Assembly (NCBI GenBank): GCA_028554645.1
Contig: JAQOOI010000063.1
Coordinates: 310,001 to 374,000, forward strand
DNA from: Omphalotus guepiniiformis
Lineage: Eukaryota; Basidiomycota; Agaricomycetes; Agaricales; Omphalotaceae
Direction: 5' to 3'
DNA: 64,000 nucleotides
The position numbers were made by a program, and so were the translations under genes. Positions 33,542 to 43,372 of the stretch are shown here, piece by piece. Position 1 is the stretch's first letter; every line of letters begins with the position of its first letter. The notes beneath the pieces were generated by a model that was not told where the DNA came from, did not search any database, and saw only the letters and a list, made by a program, of their open reading frames with translations.

Positions 33542-35215
33542 TTACCCGGACGTTTGATTGAGGTGCGCCATTACTTGCGAGAGTGGTGATCTGCGTGGAA
33601 TCTCTATACCTTGAAAGAGACTCTGTATGCAACGATTATGGTCGGTGAGAAAGAGGGCATAACTCCAGAAGCTGTCCACTCGCACTCTCAGAATTTCGGA
33701 TTTCACTTCTTCCTTTCGATCTTCGGGAATGAGGGGTGTCCATCGAGTGGAGGGACCCTGTCTTGTCCAGAAAACAACGTCACCACATCGAAAGCGCAAT
33801 AGTGACGGTACGACTTTAGATAGTGCTTTGGCACCATAGTATTGCCACTTCAAATCCAATTCGCCGTAGACATATTTGGTAGATGGGGTTGTATCGTTTT
33901 CCACCGATTCAGGCATAGATTCGAGGAAGACCTCCGTGATAGGAGGGCATCGCGAAGGCCATCTTTCGGCAAGATCGGTTAAGGAGTTCTACAGAAAGAG
34001 AATAATATATGAACAATTTGGAATGGCATCATGACTTTAAGATACAAAACAACTCACTGAGAAGTCTTCCGAGCTTACATTAATGAGATGAAGCGACTGC
34101 AGATTTGGAAGTACAGGAAGAAGATCTACCAGTAGAAAGCTGTCAATCCGAATTGAGAGCTGCACAATATTTGTTAGCGGAGCATCCAAGCAGCTGAAGT
34201 CGATGTTCGTGTTGGCAGTATATTCTGACCCAGGTACAGGTCGATGATGATCATCGGAATAATAACCTGTGAGATCCAGATGGCTGATTCCTTGGTTTTT
34301 CGGCAACACAAGGGAAAAGCAGGGTAGTAAATCGGGATTGATGATAAGTTTTCGTAGACTTGGAAGACACCTCGAAGGAAGCCTTCTGATCGCAAGACCA
34401 ACAAGTGCCGCCTTGCTGGCTTCATCGCTTGGAACGATTACTTCAGGTATCTCCAAAGATTCAAGCAACGGAGTTTCGTAGAGAAATTCAAAGAGACCAG
34501 GATTAAGATCCATTGGAGGACAGACACTGAGCTTTGTTAGCAAGCCGCCTATTCCTGACTCTGCGACATCCCACAGGTCAGCAAGAGTCTGCCTCTTTTG
34601 AGGATAGTGAATCTCCAGATACGGCGGGGGATGCATCTGAATCATTTGGTTCACTGGCGAAAGTACATCACCTTGCGGGCCCGAAACTGCTAGATAACCC
34701 GAAAGTCGGGCTACTCCGCAAAGGCACGCCACCAAATTTCGTACAGGGAAGTCCGACTCGTAGAAAACGAGCGACTGGGGTTTTATATATGGGCCAATGA
34801 TATCAAAGACATTGCCAGGAACTGTAGACTGTTCAAAAGAAAGAGATACCAAGTTTGAGAACCTGGCTAGAGCTTTGATATAGATTTCGAAGGGAAAGCC
34901 AGGATCCTCATCAGTGAAACGGACAAGTCGACAATGAGTTACGCCGCTCAGCCATACAGGAGAGTATGTTTCGTCTGTCGCAAGACGAGTACATAGTTCC
35001 AGCAGTGTGAAGCGTCCATCCTCGTAACGAGTAAAAGCGAGCTTTTTGAAAGCGAGGGGAGAGATTACAGGATATAGATATCGGGAGCATGAAGCTAGAT
35101 CCATGAGATTTCTTATTATCGTAGTCTCCGGAGAGTTTTCAGGAAAAGAAAATCGCAATTGGTGCGCGATTTCAAGGAGGACATCAGGCGAAAGATCAAG
35201 GAAGTTAATGGGCAT
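33542..35215 (-). CDS. F-box-like/LRR protein, copy 1, 534 aa
   Basis: Exons 34058-35215 and 33542-33988 with a 69-nt GT-AG intron. The N-terminus INFLDLSPDVLLEIAHQLR followed by LMDLASCSRYLYPVISPLAF is an F-box-like motif (residues 3-60). The rest has leucine-rich spacing (LPNLQSLHLINV, LRKLIINPDLL). Such proteins usually link substrates to SCF ubiquitin ligases. Many mushroom members are orphans, so a partner cannot be named. A frame extends 24 codons upstream (ATG 35287), but copy 2 lacks that extension, so MPINFLDL is used as the start. It is the left copy of a recent tandem duplication. Confidence 0.85.
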
Positions 35216-35654
35216 CTTCGCTCTGCAGTTGGACAGCCAAGCAACTTTTCTACATATTGAAATGAAGGATTTAGAATGGATGTGCAAGATATACTTACTT
35301 TGTAATTGAAACCAGAGATGAAGCTAGATATTAATGAAAATCTCTTGCTATCAATATGAGATATGAGTGGCACTGAACAAGTTGAAGAGGGTTTGATGAT
35401 TCTTACGCCCTTCACGACCTTCGATATTTGCTTACTAATACTTATCAAGCTGTTAATTCACCCTCTTACTATTGTGTTCAGGATTTTATTTGAATTCTTC
35501 TTCTGTGGAGAAAAGCAGCCATAACTACATATTCCTAAGGCTTGTCCAAGCTACGTTCAATGTACATCGAGAATGTGAAACATTTGCCTTTCATTTTTTT
35601 CAGGACGCAGTGTTATGTGGAGAATTGTTCACCTTTCATTTGACTCGAGACGCA

Positions 35655-37320
35655 TTATCTGGACGTTTTCTTGAGGTGCACCATTACTTGCGAGAGTGGT
35701 GATCTGCGTGGAATCTCTATATCTTGAAAGAGACTCCGTATGCAACGATTATGGTCGCTGAGAAAGCGGGCATAACTCCGGAAGCTATCCCCTGGCACTC
35801 TCAGAATTTCGGATTTCACTTCTTCCTTTCGATCTTCGGGAATTAGGGGTCTCCATCGAGCGGAGGGACCCTGTCTTGTCCAGAAAACAATGCCACCACA
35901 TCGAAAGCGCAATAGTGATGGCACGACCATAGATAGTACTTTGGCACCATAGAGTTGCCACTTCAAATCCAATTCGCCGTAGATATATTTGGTAGATGGA
36001 GCTGTATCGTTTCCCACCGATTCAGGCATAGATTCGAGGAAGAGCTCCGTGATAGGAGGGACACGCGAAGGCCATCTTTCGTTTAAGGAGTTCTGCAGAA
36101 AGAGTATAATATATGAACAATTCGGAATGGTATCATGAATTTGAAGATACAAAACAACTCACTGAGAAGTCTTCCGAGTTTACATTAATGAGATGGAGCG
36201 ACTGCAGATTTGGAAGTGCAGGAAGAAGATCTACCAGTAGAAACCTGTCAATCCGAATTGAAAGTTGCACAATATTTGTTAGCGGAGCATCCAAGCATTT
36301 GAAGTTGATGTTCGTGTTGGCAGTATAGTCTGACCCAGGTACAGGCCGATGATGATCATCGGAATAATAACCTGTGAGATCCAGATGGCTGATTCCTTGG
36401 TTTTTCGGCAACACAAGGGAAAAGCAGGGTAGAAGATCGGGATTGATGGTAAGTTTTCGTAGACTTGGAAGACACCTCGAAGGAAGCTTTCTGATCGCAA
36501 GACCAACAAGTGCCGCCTTGCTGGCTTCATCGCTTGGAACGATTACTTCAGGTATCTCCAAAGATTCAAGCAACGGAGTTTCGTAGAGAAATTCAAAGAG
36601 ACCAGGATTAAGATCCATTGGAGGACAGACACTGAGCTTTGTTAGCAAGCCGCCTATTCCTGACTCTGCGACATCCCACAGGTCAGCAAGAGTCTGCCTC
36701 TTTTGAGGATAGTGAATCTCCAGATACGGCGGGGGATGCATCTGAATCATTTGGTTCACTGGCGAAAGTATATCACCTTGCGGGCCCGAAACTGCTAAAT
36801 AGCCCGAGAGTCGGGCTACTCCGCAAAGGCACGCCACCAATTTTCGTACAGGGAAGTCCGACTCGTAGAAAACGAGCGACTGGGGTTTTATATATGGGCC
36901 AATGATATCAAAGACATTGCCAGGAACTGTGGACCGTTCAAAGGAAAGAGATACCAAGTTTGAAAACCTGGCTAGAGCTTTGATATAGAATTCGAAGGGA
37001 AAGCCAGGATCTTCATCAGTGAAACGGACAAGTCGACAATGAGTTACGCCGCTCAGCCATACAGGAGAGTACGTTTCGTCTGTCGCAAGACGAGTACATA
37101 GTTCCAGCAGTGTGAAGCGTCCATCCTCGTAGCGAGTAAATGCGAGCTTTTTGAAAGCGAGGGGAGAGATTACAGGATATAGATATCGGGAGCATGAAGC
37201 TAGATCCATGAGATTTTTTATTATCGTAGTTTCCGAGGAGTTTTCAGGAAAAGAAGATCGCAATTGGTGCGCAATTTCGAGGAGGACATCAGGCGAAAGA
37301 TCAAGGAAGTTAATGGGCAT
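35655..37320 (-). CDS. F-box-like/LRR protein, copy 2, 531 aa
   Basis: Exons 36163-37320 and 35655-36092. Exon 1 has exactly the same length as in copy 1 (1158 nt) with few substitutions. Exon 2 lacks 9 bases just after the splice acceptor (NSLTDLAERWPSR in copy 1, NSLNERWPSR here), an in-frame loss of three residues. F-box-like N-terminus and LRR-type body are otherwise identical in layout. It lies 272 bp from the VPS41 start on the other strand and shares that promoter interval. Confidence 0.85.
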
Positions 37321-37592
37321 CTTCGCTCTGCAGTTGGACAGCCAAGCAACTTTCTACATATTGAAATGAAGGATTTGGAATGGATGTACAAAGTATACTT
37401 ACTTTGTAATTGAAATCAGGTAGATGAAGCTAGATATCAATGAAACAAATCTCTTGCTATCAATATGAGTGGCACTGAACAAGTTGAAGAGGGTTTGATG
37501 AGATTCTTACGCCCTACACGACCTTCGATAATTGCTTACTCATCAAGCTACTGCTAAGCGTGTCGCGTAAAGTCCGTTCATTCACCCTCTTC

Positions 37593-40500
37593 ATGCTCTC
37601 TGGCAGTCTTCATGAACTCATGCCACCGAACATCGATACGAGTAGTCCTCTCATCATTGACGGGAACGACGAGAAACATGATATGACAGAAAGTCCAACT
37701 GAGATGAATGACGTACAAGAAGGGCCCAGCTCTGAAGGGGATGTAGACGCGGACACGGAGAGAGGCGAAGAGGAGGAAGGACATGATAGCTCTTCTGATG
37801 AAGATGCCAGCGGGGATGAAGTAGAAGCTGAGTATAAGCAAGAAAGCGAGGACGAGGACGAGGATGAGGAGGACGAAGACGAGGATGAAGAAGAGGACGA
37901 GGACGAGGATGAAGAAGAGGACGAGGACGAGGACGAACCGGCATTGAAATACGAGCGAATAGGCGGCGCAATACCGGACCTACTGAAGAAGGACTCTGGT
38001 TCAGCGCTGGTCGTATCAAGGAAATACATGGTAAGTGTTACAGACATCAATTCAAGTGAACGTATCTCAATCCAGGACAAGGCATTGGGTACACATGCTG
38101 GCTTCGTGCATCTTCTGGACCTCTCGGGGAAGCGTACAAAGTCATATAAACCTCACCTTGCCTCCGTCATCGACATTTGCATAGATGAAACCGGGGATTT
38201 CATCGCTACAGCCAGTATGGATGGTAAATCACGCTGCAAATTCTGTAAATTCGACTCATTTACAAGCGGTTTCTCTCAGGACAGGTCGTCATAATATCTC
38301 TTTCTTCCAAAGAGTCTTATGCATTTGATCTTCGACGACCAATGCGAACTATCGCGCTCGAGCCCAACTTTGCCAAGCGTAGCACACGATCATTCGTATG
38401 TGGTGGTCAGGCAGGTACTCTAGTCTTACGAGAAAAGGGTTGGCTGGGGCACAATGAAACTACGCTACATCTCGGTGAGGGGCCAATATGGCAAGTACGA
38501 TGGCGAGGGCGGCTCATTGCTTGGGCCAACGACCTCGGAGTCAAGATTTACGACACCGTCTCGCAATCACGTATAACCTTTATTGACCGGCCAAACGAGA
38601 GTCCTCGCGCGGATTTATTCAAGTGCACTCTTCATTGGCAAGATGATTCGACACTCCTAATTGCCTGGGCGGATCATATCAAAGTTGCTCGAATACGAGC
38701 CAGACCGCGAACAACTACCACATCCGAAACCGCTAACCTTCCCCCTCTTCTCGTCGAAATCACCGCAGTATTCCAGCTAGATTGCATGGTCGCTGGTATT
38801 GTTCCTCATCCCAATCCGCCCACGGTATCTACTATACCAGACACCCTTCGGCCGGCCTCGATAGCTTCTCAAAGCACATCCGACGGATCAGCTTCGAAAA
38901 AGAACCTGAGTTCTCTAACCTCTTTCCTTATTGTAGCTTACAGCCCACCTGACACCTCTTTCCTTGATGAGATGACTGAAGACCGCGCCAAACAAGCGCG
39001 GAAAGCTGCTGATCGACCAGAATTACGCATTATCTCGCGTGCAGGCGAGGAGCTCGCAGCGGACGCATTGAGCCTGACGAACTTCCAGGCGTGGGGGTGT
39101 AATGACTATGTCTTGGCTGCAGTTGACGGCGAGGACGAGTTGGCCGCGAAGTTGAATTTGGGCACGGGTGTTGATGGTCCTGGGAGATGTTATATTGTGC
39201 TCAGCCCGAAGGACCTCATTCTGGTGAAACCTCGTGATCGATTGGATCATGTTTCGTGGTTATTGGAGAGGATGAGATATGAGGAAGCGCTGGAGGAGGT
39301 ACAGGCGATTGAGGCGGGTGGTGGGGAGTTGCCGGATATGAAGGTGGATGGGGTTGGTATCAATCCGTCGGATATTGGGCAGAGATATATGGAGCACTTG
39401 GTTGGTCAAGGTAATTTTGATTGCGTTGAGTTTGGAGGTGCATGTTAATTACTATTCGTCTCAGGCGACTTCAACAAGGCTGCAAGACTCTGTCCGAAGG
39501 TGTGCGCAAGAGACCCTAAAAGATGGGAGCATTGGATATTCGTTCTTGCAGAGAAGCGACAACTTCAGGTATAGACTAGCTATCAGTGGCACATCCTTGT
39601 TACCGACCTCATTTATTACTATCAGGCAATCATCCCTTACGTTCCCACCGACCACCCACGTTTGGATCATCTAGTATACGAAATGATACTAGCGCATTTT
39701 CTGGCTCATGACCGAGAGGTACGTCACATCCATTTACCTACGTTTCCGAGTGCATATCAAGCCCTCTTTTCTTAGATGCTTCTGCAAACCGTCAAAGAGT
39801 GGCCGAGAGAAATTTACGATGTTGGGGCGGTCATAGTTGCTGTCCAGGCGGAATTGGACAAAACGGCGTCTTCATCGTCCAAGATGACTTCGCCCCCACC
39901 CACTTCCTCTCCTGACTCGGTGATATTAATGGCAACACTAGCAGAGCTCTACGTTTCTTCAAATTCATTGGCACGGTAGGGACTGATTATTCTTTCCTTA
40001 ATAGCTACATTGCAAATCGTCAACCAGGCAAAGCCCTCCCCTTCTTCCTCCGCCTCCGCCGCCCAAACGTCTTTGACCTCATCCGCGAGAACAATCTCTT
40101 CACTGACGTAAAAGACCAAGTGTTGCTCCTGGTCGAATTTGATCTCGAGTTGATGGAGAAACGACGACAAAATGGAGAGCAAATCGATGAGAGGGACAGT
40201 GAGGCTATCAAGTTGTTGGTGAATTATGTGCATTCTATTCCTGTGAGTGGTGTCTTTTGCTTGGGGTGGGGTTATATCCGCTGAACATTCTTCTGTAATG
40301 GGTTGTTGGTGCAGATCGCGAGGGTCGTGCAACAGCTAGAGTCAAGGCCAAAGTATCTCTTTTTATACCTCGATGCGTTGGTTGGGAAAGATCCGAATCT
40401 TGTTTCTGGATTTGCGGACTTGCAAAATCTACAGGTTAAGTCATCTACTGTTTGTTCACTGGATTCGAACTGACCCTCACGCTTCTAAAAATCTCAGGTT

Positions 40501-41607
40501 AAGTTGTACGCCGACTACGCGCAACCTCGGTTAATAGATTTCTTGCGTTCAAGTACCGATTATGATCTAGAGAAGGTTAGTTAGCAGCTCGCATTGCGTA
40601 GCTGGGCGGAGCCGAGTGAGCTCATCTTGGTTATCTTCCTAGGCATACAAAGTCTGTCAAGAGCGAGACCTCATTCCAGAGATGGTGTTCCTGCTAGGTC
40701 GAGTGGGGGATAACAAGAAAGCGCTGAAGTTGATCATTGAGAGGCTTGGAGATGTTCATCGGGCTATGTCAGAGCTTCTGCGTGGCGTTTTCAAAATTCA
40801 GAGAAGCTGATTGTGGTCTATAGGCTATTGACTTTGCTAAAGAACAAGCAGATGATGATCTTTGGGAAGATCTTTTAAAGTATTCCGAGACGAGACCAGG
40901 TTTGTATCATTTGTCTTCCCCATTACACTCAAATCAACTAACTCTTTGATATCAGCCTTTATACGTGGTCTACTAGAGAATGTCGGCCCAGAAATCAATC
41001 CTATTCGTCTCATTCGGCGTATAAAGAACGGGCTAGAGATTCCCGGATTGAAAGGCGCCTTGATAAAAATCCTCCAGGATTTCAATTTGCAGATCTCGCT
41101 GTTGGAAGGATGCCAGACTATCCTCGACGGTGATTGTTCGGATTTGTCTCGTCGATTGCAGAAGGATCAGACGAGTGGGTTTTTCCTTACTGGTGAGTTG
41201 AGGTACCTCGTAGGGTCTAGCGTTATGATTGAGTTTTCTTTTCTTATGTTGTAGCAAAGTCGTCGTGTCAGATTTGCACCAAGACTCTGCAAGAGACATC
41301 ACAAGGGCTTGTGTTGCTCTTTTTATGTCGGCACACCGTACATGCGTCGTGTGTCAGTGGAGGGGGCGATCTGCCACACCAGCCTGATCCGATTTTGCGT
41401 GGAATTGGGATGGCTGGTCCTCTTGGGCGTGGTTTGAGTGGGAAGATCGCTTTGTATGTCTTTCGATCCTGAATTCTCTTTTTCCAGAGCTGATGAGGAT
41501 TTTTTCCCCGTTTCTTCGTGAGTAGTGAATCCATGGTTAGAGCTAGGATCAATCAGGGATGTCCAGTGTGCTATAAACACAGCGAGGGCATTGCAGCGAT
41601 TGATTGA
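37593..41607 (+). CDS. VPS41: Vps41, HOPS vacuolar tethering subunit
   Basis: Fourteen exons: 37593-38030, 38076-38223, 38280-39410, 39465-39568, 39626-39718, 39776-39975, 40005-40242, 40315-40434, 40498-40575, 40643-40762, 40824-40899, 40956-41192, 41255-41453, 41541-41607, about 1080 aa. An acidic Glu/Asp run precedes the beta-propeller (LGTHAGFVHLLDLSGKR). A clathrin-repeat region follows (DLIPEMVFLLGRVGDNKKAL, then INPIRLIRRIKNGLEIP). The C-terminal RING-type zinc motif is CQICTKTL...CRHTVHASC...CPVCYKH. Vps41 links AP-3 vesicles and Ypt7/Rab7 to vacuole fusion. Three introns are odd: 40435-40497 has 10-bp flanking repeats, 40763-40823 needs a GC donor, and 39976-40004 would be only 29 nt. 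ATG 37620 is an alternative start. Confidence 0.93.
37846..37936 (+). repeat. acidic GAG/GAC/GAT codon run
   Basis: About 90 bases of near-perfect Glu/Asp codon repeats in the first exon of VPS41, giving a run of roughly 30 acidic residues. On the other strand it reads as poly-Ser and produces a spurious open frame (37610-38080). Such runs expand and contract easily. Confidence 0.9.
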
Positions 41608-41754
41608 GTAGGACTTTAGGGAATGAGATGTTTGCTTGGCCAATACCCCTCATATGTTTAATGCTAATACCCTGTAAACAATAAGTACACAATTTAGAGT
41701 TGTGTCGGAGGTTCATGCAGTTGAAATTACTTGAGACAAAAGACCGCGGAGGGA

Positions 41755-42313
41755 TTATACAAATGGCTTCACGATTCCAGAGCTAATTTTATAATACACT
41801 ATGGAGGAGTCGTCAGTCGTAATAGCCAAGTATATCGACGGCGGATCAGAAAGCGACGTGAAAACATTCTTGATCCTGAAAAAATGAGATTAGTGAGTTC
41901 AGAATAAGCATCCCCAAGGAATATGAACGAACCAGGAGATCGATATAGACTCTGCCAATGAGCAAGGGACGATATGCAGTAACGTATCCGCATCAGACGC
42001 AGTTACAGGTTTCCTACCACAAATTGCACCGCGTTTACATGATTCCCCGAGGTCAAGTACTTCAATATCCCGCCATTTTTGAGCTAAACACGGAGTGCGT
42101 TAATAAACCCAAAAAGGATGTAGTACAAGCAAGGTAACGTCTGACTCGCCGAGTAGAATGTCGTTGTATGTCTGGAACAAGGACCCTCCTTGAGCTGGGT
42201 ATTTGAGGATTATTGAGGATAGTGAAGGGTACTGTAAATTATGAATGGTCAGTGTATTGTATTTCTCTGAACATATTGAGAATTGAGAGAAATACCGATG
42301 GATGTGTCTCCAT
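41755..42313 (-). CDS. SEN15: tRNA-splicing endonuclease subunit Sen15
   Basis: Exons 42296-42313 (18 nt), 42150-42231, 41933-42083 and 41755-41875 give 123 aa. The protein reads METHPSYPSLSSIILKYPAQ, LFQTYNDILLAQKWRDIEVL, then IVPCSLAESISISWIKNVF and ends LAITTDDSSIVYYKISSGIV, the Sen15 fold. Sen15 pairs with Sen34 in the endonuclease that removes tRNA introns. Intron 2 requires a GC donor (CTCG|GCGAGT) with a TAG acceptor; no GT donor keeps the conserved LLAQKWRD sequence. It is divergent from COA3 with 87 bp between start codons and converges on VPS41. Confidence 0.88.
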
Positions 42314-42400
42314 TCTAGGGAGGAATTAGATCACGTGTTCCCCAGGAAACGCGTTTCCAAATTCCCGGAACGCTGCGAGTCCGACTCAAACCTTCAAGAA

Positions 42401-43118
42401 ATGGAGAACAACCAGAGCAGATATGTCGACGCAAGAAAAGCTGCAAGGTCTTGGAGACCAAAAGCTGGTGTACGTCTCTAAACTAACTAACTAACTAACT
42501 AACCAAACAAACTAATCTGATTCACAACTAATTCTTATTCTCATTCTCAAGTCAATGTCTCCGGGCCTAAAACGTGCTCGTCAGCCCTTCCTCATCAAAA
42601 ACGCCATAACAGGCATCCTCCTAGGTGCATTCTGCGTAGGCGTATACACATACTCTATAAACGCTGTCAAGCAAGACGAATTTGATGATATCGACGAAGA
42701 AGCAAAAGCAGCTGTGTTTGCCAAGACGCAGGCTGTTCAGAATGAGAGGCAGGCAGCGGTATTGACGATTGATGAAGAGAAAAGGACGATGGAGGCTGCT
42801 GCGAAAGCTGTTGCTGCTTCGATTTTAAATGCTGGGCCGACGGATGAGACTTCTGCTTTACGCGTCTCGCAGAAGATACAGGTTCCGTTGGCGTCCTCGT
42901 CTTCGTCCTCGCTCTTGTCCTCGTCTTCGCCTGGTGTTGTGGTGGATACCCCCAAGGAGACTCGCTCGCAATTCCAAACGGATTCGTTACGCCGGAGAGG
43001 GATACTGGTAGATGTGTTGGACAAGAGGTTTCCTAATCTCCTCGATCCTACACGGAAGACTTTCATTTGGGGTGCTCCACCCGTGGATAACATCGGAAGT
43101 GCATGGCAGAGAAAGTGA
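42401..43118 (+). CDS. COA3: cytochrome c oxidase assembly factor 3 (Coa3)
   Basis: Exons 42401-42469 and 42552-43118 give 211 aa. The first exon encodes RYVDARKAARSWRPKAG. The second starts SMSPGLKRARQPFLIKNAIT and contains the single membrane helix GILLGAFCVGVYTYSI, then a charged coiled-coil-like segment rich in Ala/Glu. This matches Coa3/CCDC56, an inner-mitochondrial-membrane protein that with Cox14 stabilises newly made Cox1. The tail (Ser-rich, then RKTFIWGAPPVDNIGSAW) is longer than in yeast. A run of CTAA repeats inside the intron offers several branch-point motifs. Confidence 0.88.
42477..42503 (+). repeat. (CTAA)n microsatellite in the COA3 intron
   Basis: The COA3 intron contains five overlapping ACTAAC units. 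ACTAAC/CTAAC is the usual fungal branch-point consensus, so the microsatellite multiplies a splicing signal. It lies about 50-70 bases from the AG acceptor. Confidence 0.85.
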
Positions 43119-43372
43119 AGAACGATATATATATATGACTCCTGGGTATCTATTTCGATATCTAGACACACCAACCATCACCCACACTCTACTCCTTGAA
43201 ATTACAGATGATAATAATTATAATTCGGAACTTGAAAGTAATAAATGCGACAAACTGCAATGCGAATGAATCCACTTCGATGACTGTCCTGGAAATGATT
43301 TGGTTGCGTTCGTGATCATGAAAATAAATAAAAATGCAAGAGAAAAGCAAGAAAAATGACTTCGTATCATTA

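Larger units (their letters stand above)
33362..37545. repeat. recent 2.1 kb tandem duplication (two F-box-like genes)
   Basis: Unit 1 starts at about 33362 (TTTCAGGATTTTATT) and unit 2 at about 35478; corresponding coding starts are 2105 bp apart. Both units include the gene, its promoter (up to about 35450 and 37545) and downstream sequence. Nucleotide identity is very high in exon 1 and lower in flanks. Unequal crossover or replication slippage is the likely origin. Confidence 0.92.

Noticed and set aside
34174..37369. Paired open frames opposite the F-box genes (34269-34481, 34534-34800, 35046-35309 and equivalents)
   Set aside because: Conserved between copies only because the DNA is duplicated; they are antisense shadows.
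37610..38080. 156-aa poly-Ser open frame on the minus strand
   Set aside because: It is the antisense of the Glu/Asp codon run in VPS41 exon 1.
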